Below, piece by piece: positions 1-6,093 of a stretch of 6,631 bases of DNA (positions are counted from its first letter, which is position 1; each line of letters opens with the position of its first letter). A program made the translations under genes and the position numbers. The notes beneath the pieces are model-generated. The model did not search any database. It was not told where the DNA came from and was given only the letters and a program-made list of their open reading frames with translations. This stretch comes from Puniceicoccaceae bacterium (GTDB taxonomy: Bacteria; Verrucomicrobiota; Verrucomicrobiia; Opitutales; Coraliomargaritaceae), in NCBI GenBank assembly GCA_003567255.1, contig PWZW01000133.1, positions 1 through 6,631 on the forward strand. The letters are read 5' to 3'.

Positions 1-548
1 TGGATTTCTCCTTCGTGAATCCGCTCAGACAGTCGCCGTAAGACCAGATTAAATGTGTTCCATATATCAAGCCGGTCGGCTGGCTTTAAAATGCGTTGCC
101 CTTTGTCAACGCTCGGAGAAAGGCAGTGGCGGGGGATTAGATCATTGCTATGCAAGATCAAATGTTCCAGGTCGGCCGCAGCTTCCTTGAATTTTTTATA
201 CTCAACGAGTTGCTGAACCAATTCCCAGCGGGGATCGAGACTATCTTCCTCCGCTTCTTCAGCCATTTGCTCTTTGGCGGGTAGCAGCATCCGACTCTTA
301 ATGTACATCAGTGTTGCCGCCATTACGAAAAACTCTCCTGCTAACTCGAGGTCCAGCCGGTTCATGGAGGCGAGGATTTCCAAGTACTGGCGCGTCACCG
401 TCTCAATGGGAATGTCGTAAATGTCGACTTCATTACGCCTTATCAGATAGAGTAGCAGGTCCAAGGGGCCTTCAAACGCAGGCAAGCGAATGGAGTGGTC
501 CGTGCCAGGGAGAAAAATCTCGTTTTGCTCGCTTGCTACCGTGCTCAT
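1..548 (-). CDS. scpA: ScpA, segregation and condensation protein A (3' end cut by window edge)
   Basis: ScpA is the kleisin subunit of the bacterial SMC-ScpAB condensin. It bridges the SMC head domains, recruits ScpB, and acts on the nucleoid in chromosome compaction and segregation. Translation from the ATG at 546-548 gives 182 residues running off the left edge without a stop. The family hallmark lies at about residues 24-48: FEGPLDLLLYLIRR followed by NEVDIYDIPI. Next come the helix with ATLMYIKSRMLLP (78-90), an acidic linker (EEAEEDSLDP), and the WELVQQLVEYKKFKEAA helix (108-124). ScpA proteins usually have about 240-280 residues, so the C-terminal winged helix that contacts the second SMC head lies outside the window. 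The start is 14 bases after the lptD stop, which fits translation from the same message. Only a weak GGA precedes the ATG (GGATAAATG). Family assignment is firm, and no internal damage is seen. Confidence 0.93.
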   Translation of the reverse strand, partial: MSTVASEQNEIFLPGTDHSIRLPAFEGPLDLLLYLIRRNEVDIYDIPIETVTRQYLEILASMNRLDLELAGEFFVMAATLMYIKSRMLLPAKEQMAEEAEEDSLDPRWELVQQLVEYKKFKEAAADLEHLILHSNDLIPRHCLSPSVDKGQRILKPADRLDIWNTFNLVLRRLSERIHEGEI

Positions 549-562
549 TTATCCAAGTACTT

Positions 563-2695
563 TTATTGTCCAGCAAGATTTACGCGGACAGATAATTCCA
601 CATCATCTTCCCGTCGAGCTCCTTCACGGAAGGTCAGGGCGTATATGATGTCCCAAGAGTTTCCAATCCGTGTGCCAATGCCGATTCCACTGCGGATAAA
701 GCGCCCGCTCCGGGCGTCATACTGGGTGTCCGCCAAAAGCGAATAGCGCTCACTGAGACGATAAATGAAATCAAGTCGATATTGATCTATCTTTTCCGTG
801 AGGCTGTCGGTCGAAATGCCAACTTCCCAAGTCTCCCCAGAGGCCACCGCCAACCGTGTCCGTAGCTCATCGAGGCTGAGGTCTTCCGTTTTGAAACGCG
901 CTGCAATATCGAAACGTAGCCAGTGGGCCGGGCGCAGAAGCAACTCGATCCAGGTGGCATTTAGCGTATCTTCCCGCCCTCCGTCAAAGCGCTGATTCCT
1001 TTTGAATAAGACGTCTTGATAAAAGTTGAGCTCAGCCAGGCTTCTGGACCCGTAGCCATCGGCCCTCGTCAAAAACTGATTTTCAATTCCAAATCGTGCC
1101 AGATGTGTTTCTTGTAGCGTGTCGACGGACCGGATGTCGCTAAAGTCGAGCACTGGACGGTTTAAATTGAATAAATTTCGATCAATGGCTGCGATCCTGT
1201 TATCCGCTTGGCTGCCAGGATCTGAAAAGTAGCGGTAGCGTACAACTGGCCTAACAATATGGCGTAGACCGTCGATTCCCCAAAGCCGGTTTTGCGTGGG
1301 GTAGCTGGCGTATGCGCGTCCTTCCAGGTCAAAGCCTAGTTCGTAAACGGTCCGCGTGAAATTCCGATCGTCAAAATCAGGATTTATCGCCGGGTCCAAA
1401 CGGTTGTTTGAGAAGTGGCTCGCCCGTACCCCGACAAGCGGAGTCAGGGTCAACCAGTCGTTGATTAAAAATGGTCGCTGAACTCGGTAACTTGCATCTA
1501 CGCGATCGATCTCTGAATCTCGTAGTGAAGTTGGAACGGTCTCGGTAATGTATCTTTCCCTGAGTCGACCGTAGGAAACGGCACCACGCTGATACACTCC
1601 AGTGTCGAGTATAGGGGTGGGAAGAAGGTCGACACGAAGTTCGGGGAGCCTCTCCTGCACAAGTTGAAAGTTATTTGGGCGAAACCGGCCAAAGGCGGAT
1701 ACGATGTAGTTGTCCCCAGCATAGCTTGTTTCGACGAAGGAATCCGGACGCTGATTGTCGCGGTAATTGCGGCGCCGAAAGTCACGGGTGACTTCGGAAT
1801 CTGTCCAATAACTGATCGAACTGGTCAGCGCAAAGCGCTCAGTGTAGCTTTGTTGATGGCGAAACTCCACAAAACCCCGGTCATTCGTAATCTCGCGATC
1901 AAAGGTATCTAACCCACGATCACCACTGTCTCGGATGTACCCGGTGCTGAGAGATCCACGGGTTATGTGGTCACCACTAACATGCCGGTACTGCGCCACT
2001 GGCCCGACAAGAACACCCCGGTCTGAGTACAAATCAAAATTTGCACCCAAGCGTAGGAAATCGAAAACGGGCGCTACGGTTTCCGTCTGTAGATAAGCTC
2101 CCAAGTCACCCCGGTATCCGGCCGCGGCGCTTACGCCGAAGGGACGGTTCTGCAGGTCTTGCGTGTAGCGGGGTACCACGAGCATCGGAAACCTCCCAAT
2201 CGCCAACCTCGCCCGGTTAATTTCGATGGTTTCTTCGTTGGTGTAACGACCGCTGCGTAGATTGATGTTTGGCGTGAAAGGGCCGGGAGGTCCGTACCAA
2301 AGGGTCCCATCCTGTAAGTCAAAATCCTCCCGATTGCCCCCCGCGCTGACACCTTCCAGGTAATAGGGGAAGCGCCCGGTTTTGAAATTGTTTACCGCGA
2401 TGGTTCTGGTACTCGCATCAAACGAGGCGCGCTCCGCCAAGACACGTAATCCATCCTGCGTTGCTTCCACCCCTCCCTCTGCGTCAGCCAGGAAAAACTC
2501 CTGGTAGTAGGTTATCCGGTCTGCGCGTAGGCGTGCATTTCCTAAAATCAATTCCGCATCGCCCCGTGCGACCAAACGCTGAGACGCCTCGTCAAATTCA
2601 AGGGGTTCAATGGAACTGAGTTCGGGCAACGCCGCCCCCGCAAAGGTTGGAGCAAGCAGAAGTGTGAGAAGTAGAGACCTGAGTTGTAGAGGCAC
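563..2695 (-). CDS. lptD: LptD-like LPS-assembly outer-membrane protein (OstA domain + beta-barrel)
   Basis: LptD is the outer-membrane barrel that, with the lipoprotein LptE, inserts lipopolysaccharide into the outer leaflet. The 710-residue product starts with a Sec signal peptide (PLQLR, a leucine-rich core, then APTFAGA; cleavage near residue 21). An OstA/LptA-like beta-jellyroll follows at about 30-145 (VARGDAELILGNARLRADRI). After it come the barrel-entry motif GRFPMLVVPRYT (167-178), GYRGDLGAYLQT (193-204), the family-typical ERLPELRVDLLP (348-359), and LRHIVRPVVRYRY (477-489), which resembles the LptD 'H-x-V-x-P...Y-x-Y' signature. Alternating polar/aromatic strands continue to the C-terminus. 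It is slightly shorter than E. coli LptD (about 784). I see no cysteine in the whole protein, and it ends in AGQ rather than an aromatic residue. The start is GTG (2693-2695): a stop lies in frame 84 bases upstream with no ATG between, and the signal peptide fits this start. No clear Shine-Dalgarno sequence is visible. It could be a divergent LptD paralogue. Confidence 0.82.
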   Translation of the reverse strand: MPLQLRSLLLTLLLAPTFAGAALPELSSIEPLEFDEASQRLVARGDAELILGNARLRADRITYYQEFFLADAEGGVEATQDGLRVLAERASFDASTRTIAVNNFKTGRFPYYLEGVSAGGNREDFDLQDGTLWYGPPGPFTPNINLRSGRYTNEETIEINRARLAIGRFPMLVVPRYTQDLQNRPFGVSAAAGYRGDLGAYLQTETVAPVFDFLRLGANFDLYSDRGVLVGPVAQYRHVSGDHITRGSLSTGYIRDSGDRGLDTFDREITNDRGFVEFRHQQSYTERFALTSSISYWTDSEVTRDFRRRNYRDNQRPDSFVETSYAGDNYIVSAFGRFRPNNFQLVQERLPELRVDLLPTPILDTGVYQRGAVSYGRLRERYITETVPTSLRDSEIDRVDASYRVQRPFLINDWLTLTPLVGVRASHFSNNRLDPAINPDFDDRNFTRTVYELGFDLEGRAYASYPTQNRLWGIDGLRHIVRPVVRYRYFSDPGSQADNRIAAIDRNLFNLNRPVLDFSDIRSVDTLQETHLARFGIENQFLTRADGYGSRSLAELNFYQDVLFKRNQRFDGGREDTLNATWIELLLRPAHWLRFDIAARFKTEDLSLDELRTRLAVASGETWEVGISTDSLTEKIDQYRLDFIYRLSERYSLLADTQYDARSGRFIRSGIGIGTRIGNSWDIIYALTFREGARREDDVELSVRVNLAGQ

Positions 2696-2751
2696 AGCGC
2701 TGAATGATGGGAAGGGTCTTTCGGGTGGACAAGGTTTTTTCGGCCTTGAAT

Positions 2752-5007
2752 TTACGATTCGGGGCGAGACTTCGCCTTTGGCTCAACCACCCATTCAAAG
2801 TTTAGCTCGTTCAGCAATCGAATATGTTCCGCACGCAGCAAACCTTTGCGGCCACGCTGCTTCGCTTGAGCCACAAACTCAGCTAATTCCTGATCATCCG
2901 GGTACTGTCGGGGCACTGCACAATTTCCATGAGCCGCTTTGTACGCTTTCAAACGTCGATAGTGTGCCATCCAGCTTGGACGGGGCGTTTCCATGGTGTC
3001 GAATACAAAATCAACTGCTTTGAGCGCATCAATCTGTGCCTTCGAGAGTTGCTTGCGGCGAAACTGAGTCCTTGCCCCCGAGACAAAAGCAACGAGGCGC
3101 CGCGGAGCATTGGATTCAGTGACAAAGGTGTGCCCGTGACGTTGCCTGAATGCTCGCAATTCCGGAAGCCGCTTTTCCCAGTCGATCTCTTTTTCCGGAC
3201 GGGTGCGCTCGCGAGAGAAACCGAGTTGAACGAGTGCTTCCAGGCGTTCTTCGGGGAGTAGGCTACGGTTGTGGCGCCAACGCTGTTTTTCGAGCCATGT
3301 CTTCAAAGGCTCCTCCAGTTGAGTATGTTTGCTCAAGCGGCCATCGCCTTTTTCCTCTAAAAAAGCTCTTAACTGATCGAAATTACGTTGCCAGTTCCGC
3401 GGTCCCGCAGGCGTACGCTTTTCTGCTTTTTCCTGAATGCCCAATTGTCTGAGTCGCGCTGCTTGCTCGGGGGATAATTTTTGCGCTCGTAAATAGGAGC
3501 GCTGTCGCACCACCCAGGATGCCAGCTTTTTTTCTTCCGGATGCTTATTGTTGAAAGGTATCTGGAGGTGTCCGTTTTTTCGCTTAAAGGCTTCCAGGCG
3601 CCGGAAGTGACTTTCCCAGCGGTCCCGAATTCCGCGGTCAGAGGTGTAGTCAAATCCAGCCGCCTTTGATTCCTCGATCCATGACTTGCTGAGCGCCCCG
3701 TCTTTGTATGCTTTACGCATCCGGTTGACCCAGGGGAGTAGGCCGCTGTGTTTGCTCAAGTCCGTTGTTCTCGGTGGTTTGCCACCTTTTTCCATCTTGA
3801 TGTCCGCGTATGTCTGCAAATGCTCCCGCCATCGTTGAAGGATGAGCAGTTCTCCAATTTCCGCCTCCCAGTCAAAACCCATTTCGTTGAGCGTTCGTTC
3901 AATCTCAGGTTTGATGTTTCCTGCTTTTTTTAGCTTTCGCATCTTTCCCAAGAATGCTTTTTGCCCAGGGCTTTTTACTGCCGTAAAGTCAAAGCTACCG
4001 TCCGTACGCTGAGCGACTTCGCGGATGGCTGCCAAGGTTTGACCATGACCCCGCCCCGGGCGCCTCCAGTCAAACCCAATGGCGTCAAGTTCTTTGAATC
4101 GCCAGTCCGGAAGCTTTCCCTCCGCTCGTAGGTTTCGTTGTTGCGATATCCAGCGCTTTAAACTCCGTTGCGCTGCGGGCGATGGCGGGGGGTCCTTTTT
4201 ATCTCCATTCTTTTCCGCAAGATAACTTTTGAAGTACTTTTTCCAGCGCTTATCGGCTTCCGAACGCTTCGCTAAATCAATCCCTAGGCCCTCTAAAACC
4301 TTTTGCTTCGCTTGTGGAAGTTTGCCCAATTTGTGGGCTTTTCTTTGTTGATCGAGCCAAGCGGCAAGTTTTCGGTTTTGCCGTGCGTGGATATCCCTCA
4401 CGCCTTCGACCAAGGGCAGCGCTTTGACTGCCTCGATCCACTCCTCCCATCGTCTGCTATCCGCCTGTTCTACCGCAGGTCTTTGCCAGGTATAACCTGC
4501 GTTTGTCAAAATCGTCTTTTGCCAGGGGTAGAGCATATCCTTCTCCTTACGGACGGTCATCCGGTAAAGGTACGCGTAAAGTTCGCGATCCTTAATGTCT
4601 TTGAGGTCGAAGGATTTTTGCCCCGCGGGTAAGCAGTTTAAAATGGCCCGAACTCGCTCGTTAAACTGCTGAAACCTTCTCGACTGATACAACGAGGGAT
4701 GGAACGAATCACCGTGCAAGGCGCGAATATTTACCTTTGCCTGTTCCGGGGTTTTTCTTGGGCGCCCGCGCCCGCGCTTCGCTGGCTTGACCGCATCACC
4801 TTCTTTTAATCGCTCCACCTCTGAGGCAAACTCAGGGTCTAGGTGAGCAAGCATTTCCGGAGACATTTCGGCCGGAAGTCCTGGAGCGGAAGCTTGGATC
4901 CGCGAAGCACTTTGCTTCCCTTTTCCCTGCCGCCGCTTTTGTTTCTGAATGCGCGTTTTTTGCTGGCGGGATTTGGTTCCCTTTTTTTGCTTTTTTCGTT
5001 TCGGCAT
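2752..5007 (-). CDS. AT-hook protein with about nine tandem helicase-associated (HA) repeats, function unknown
   Basis: The product has 751 residues and no recognised enzyme domain. Residues 1-32 form a basic tail with 16 Lys/Arg. A linker follows, with a canonical AT-hook at 77-86 (KRGRGRPRKT, core GRP). From about 111 to the end there are roughly nine repeats of 60-65 residues with the pattern of the helicase-associated domain: an opening W, a K/R-rich helix, a 'W-x-x-x-Q-R' helix (WLDQQRK, WISQQRN, WVVRQRS, WLEKQRW), then L-x-x-x-x-x-x-L-x-x-x-G-F-x-W (IGFDWRRP, MGFDWEAE, LNFEWVVE). In known proteins HA domains flank a superfamily II helicase and are thought to bind nucleic acid. Here there are no Walker or DEAD motifs. 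The ATG at 5005-5007 lies 26 bases after the yhaM-like stop and lptD starts 56 bases downstream, so it is probably in one operon. I infer a DNA- or RNA-binding scaffold or nucleoid protein. The repeat identity is fairly sure, the role is unknown. Confidence 0.8.
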   Translation of the reverse strand: MPKRKKQKKGTKSRQQKTRIQKQKRRQGKGKQSASRIQASAPGLPAEMSPEMLAHLDPEFASEVERLKEGDAVKPAKRGRGRPRKTPEQAKVNIRALHGDSFHPSLYQSRRFQQFNERVRAILNCLPAGQKSFDLKDIKDRELYAYLYRMTVRKEKDMLYPWQKTILTNAGYTWQRPAVEQADSRRWEEWIEAVKALPLVEGVRDIHARQNRKLAAWLDQQRKAHKLGKLPQAKQKVLEGLGIDLAKRSEADKRWKKYFKSYLAEKNGDKKDPPPSPAAQRSLKRWISQQRNLRAEGKLPDWRFKELDAIGFDWRRPGRGHGQTLAAIREVAQRTDGSFDFTAVKSPGQKAFLGKMRKLKKAGNIKPEIERTLNEMGFDWEAEIGELLILQRWREHLQTYADIKMEKGGKPPRTTDLSKHSGLLPWVNRMRKAYKDGALSKSWIEESKAAGFDYTSDRGIRDRWESHFRRLEAFKRKNGHLQIPFNNKHPEEKKLASWVVRQRSYLRAQKLSPEQAARLRQLGIQEKAEKRTPAGPRNWQRNFDQLRAFLEEKGDGRLSKHTQLEEPLKTWLEKQRWRHNRSLLPEERLEALVQLGFSRERTRPEKEIDWEKRLPELRAFRQRHGHTFVTESNAPRRLVAFVSGARTQFRRKQLSKAQIDALKAVDFVFDTMETPRPSWMAHYRRLKAYKAAHGNCAVPRQYPDDQELAEFVAQAKQRGRKGLLRAEHIRLLNELNFEWVVEPKAKSRPES
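2788..4677 (-). repeat. Array of about nine protein-level HA repeats inside the basic protein
   Basis: Approximate residue spans of the units are 111-176, 186-246, 253-317, 323-380, 392-455, 462-526, 537-599, 607-671 and 678-741, a period of about 70-75 residues. Units 2, 3, 6 and 7 are closest to the consensus. The first and fourth are degenerate (the fourth lacks the opening Trp), and units 8 and 9 replace the Q-R helix with VSGARTQ and VAQAKQR. Repeats are diverged in sequence, so this is an old array and not a recent DNA duplication. Confidence 0.7.
4750..4779 (-). other. AT-hook coding segment of the HA-repeat protein
   Basis: Codons 77-86 encode KRGRGRPRKT, which matches the AT-hook: an invariant GRP core flanked by Arg/Lys, known to lie in the minor groove of AT-rich DNA. 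A Lys-Pro (74-75) precedes it and a TPEQ turn follows. It lies between the basic tail and the first HA repeat and supports DNA rather than purely RNA binding. Confidence 0.75.
4981..4996 (-). other. Two in-frame A_AAA_AAG slippery heptamers at the start of the HA-repeat gene
   Basis: Codons 4-6 read CGA AAA AAG and codons 7-9 read CAA AAA AAG. Each contains the heptamer A_AAA_AAG in the zero frame, the arrangement used for -1 ribosomal frameshifting in E. coli dnaX. By my reading a -1 slip here would meet a TGA at 4832-4834 after about 50 codons, giving a short basic peptide. No stimulatory stem or upstream Shine-Dalgarno sequence was identified, so function is unproven; the tracts may simply encode the Lys-rich tail. 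Confidence 0.5.
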
Positions 5008-5033
5008 TCCGTTACTGATTTTCGATGCCTCAA

Positions 5034-6032
5034 TTATTCCGATGGCGTAGCCTTTTTCGGGGCTTCAACTAAAAGTGAGGTCTGTAATCCACCAAGGTAT
5101 TCTGAAAAAACTTCGCCGCCCGGCGTATTTCTAAGCGCCCTTTGAACCATCCCCATTTTTGCGTCAAGATTGTCGATCATCGATACGAAAACCGCTTCCG
5201 GGGTCGCTGCCATCACTGCGGCACCCCAAGCCAATTCACCCTGATGGCTTAAAATAATGTGCTCCAGCCGCTCGGTTAAGTCTGCGTTTAATTTAACAGT
5301 CAGGGCTGCTTTGCGAACCACGCGAAAACCCAAGACAACATGCCCTTGAAGTATGCCTGTGCGTGTTTTTCGCGCAGCACCCGTCCCAGTATATTCTTCG
5401 AGCTTACCAACGTCGTGTAAAATAATACCTGCTAACGCCAAGTCAGGATCCACCTCCCTATACAAAGGCAATAGCGCGCGGCAGGCCTTTACCATGTGGA
5501 CGGTGTGCTCAAGTAGTCCATGCCGGTAGGCATGGTGCATCGAAATGGCGGCGGCTCTGGTCCGAAAGGAAGATTCAGTTTCGTCCAACACGTGTTGGAC
5601 GGTCGCCTTTAATCCCTCATGTTGGATGGATGCCACGGCTTCTTGCAGGCTTTCCCACAAATCTTCTTCGCGTTCCGGAGGGGTTTCGACCAAGTCAGCA
5701 AGCAAATTTTCTGTGGACGCCGTTTCCTCGTCAATCACCTCGATGGTTCGTAGTTTTGGTGAAAAGCGGTCATTAAAATGATCGCTTTCTCCCGATACCT
5801 TAAGGATCTCCCCCTCCTTCACGGTCTCTAAGACCGCATGCGGAGCCGAATCTCCAAAACAGTTTGTTGAGAAACTCCCATGCTTATCCCCAAGCTCAAT
5901 GGAAAGGTATTTGTTGCCGGTTTTTGCGGTGCGTACCTGCTTGCGAAGGAGAATAAAAATACCTTGAAAAGAGATACTTTGTCCGACGGGAATTTGCTTT
6001 AAGTCAGAGGTGTTTTTGAACTCATCGGGCAT
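5034..6032 (-). CDS. yhaM: YhaM-type 3'-5' exoribonuclease (OB-fold + HD domain)
   Basis: The 332-residue protein matches the YhaM family of metal-dependent 3'-5' exonucleases, which trim RNA 3' ends in the cytoplasm (B. subtilis YhaM has about 314 residues). Residues 12-100 form an OB-fold (VGQSISFQGIFILLR, KTGNKYLSIELGDK, GEILKVSGE), the nucleic-acid-binding half. The HD domain follows with HHAYRHGLLEH (166-176), AGIILHDVGKLEEY (201-214; H206-D207 are the HD pair), GHVVLG (H231), HIILSHQGE (H258, H263) and SMIDNLDAKM (D287, D290). All expected metal ligands appear present. I chose the ATG at 6030-6032: the frame stays open up to an ATG at 6236, but those extra 68 residues are Arg/Pro/Gly-rich, lie over the transposase gene in another frame, and resemble nothing in the family. 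No good Shine-Dalgarno sequence precedes either start. It is probably the first gene of the four-gene run. Confidence 0.87.
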   Translation of the reverse strand: MPDEFKNTSDLKQIPVGQSISFQGIFILLRKQVRTAKTGNKYLSIELGDKHGSFSTNCFGDSAPHAVLETVKEGEILKVSGESDHFNDRFSPKLRTIEVIDEETASTENLLADLVETPPEREEDLWESLQEAVASIQHEGLKATVQHVLDETESSFRTRAAAISMHHAYRHGLLEHTVHMVKACRALLPLYREVDPDLALAGIILHDVGKLEEYTGTGAARKTRTGILQGHVVLGFRVVRKAALTVKLNADLTERLEHIILSHQGELAWGAAVMAATPEAVFVSMIDNLDAKMGMVQRALRNTPGGEVFSEYLGGLQTSLLVEAPKKATPSE

Positions 6033-6048
6033 GAAAATGTGATGATTG

Positions 6049-6062
6049 AATAAGAGCTTATT
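6049..6062. repeat. 14-bp near-perfect palindrome upstream of the yhaM-like gene
   Basis: AATAAG-AG-CTTATT has two 6-base arms separated by two bases. It ends 16 bases before the chosen start codon, in the only intergenic gap that could hold the promoter of the four-gene run. It could be an operator or a 5'-UTR hairpin, or chance. No matching second copy was noticed in the window. Confidence 0.3.
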
Positions 6063-6078
6063 GTCGAGACGCCTCTGG

Positions 6079-6091
6079 CCAAATCTTTTGG
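6079..6091. repeat. Short hairpin just downstream of the transposase stop
   Basis: CCAAA-TCT-TTTGG has 5-base arms and a 3-base loop, starting 2 bases beyond the transposase stop codon. No T-run follows on the minus strand, so it is not a convincing intrinsic terminator. Its place next to a REP-associated transposase leaves open that it is an end structure of the element. Confidence 0.25.
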
Positions 6092-6093
6092 TG

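Larger units (their letters stand above)
1..6032 (-). other. Probable transcription unit yhaM-like - HA-repeat gene - lptD - scpA
   Basis: Four genes on one strand are separated by 26, 56 and 14 bases. No strong hairpin with a T-run is seen in these gaps. The unit would begin in or before the 61-base gap at 6033-6093 and may continue past the left edge, where scpB would be a natural next gene. An internal promoter before lptD cannot be excluded. Confidence 0.55.

Noticed and set aside
2730..2748. Hairpin CAAGG-(9)-CCTTG between the HA-repeat gene and lptD, considered as a terminator
   Set aside because: The stem is only five pairs with a nine-base loop, and no T-run follows on either strand.
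2696..2760. Possible promoter for lptD (TTGTCC, 17-base spacer, CATCAT)
   Set aside because: Matches to consensus are poor in both boxes, so a promoter is not supported.
2610..3023. Plus-strand open frame of 137 codons
   Set aside because: It lies antisense to the end of the HA-repeat gene and the start of lptD, both well supported. Its translation shows no recognisable domain or signal and it crosses the gene boundary.
4303..4632. Plus-strand open frame of 109 codons, and similar frames at 311-595, 1664-1912, 2929-3261 and 3150-3452
   Set aside because: Each is opposite a real coding gene, with no domain, no ribosome site and odd composition. They are shadows of the opposite strand.
4839..5033. 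Minus-strand 64-codon frame overlapping the start of the HA-repeat gene
   Set aside because: Out-of-frame reading of the lysine-rich 5' end. No homology recognised and it overlaps the supported gene in the +1 frame.
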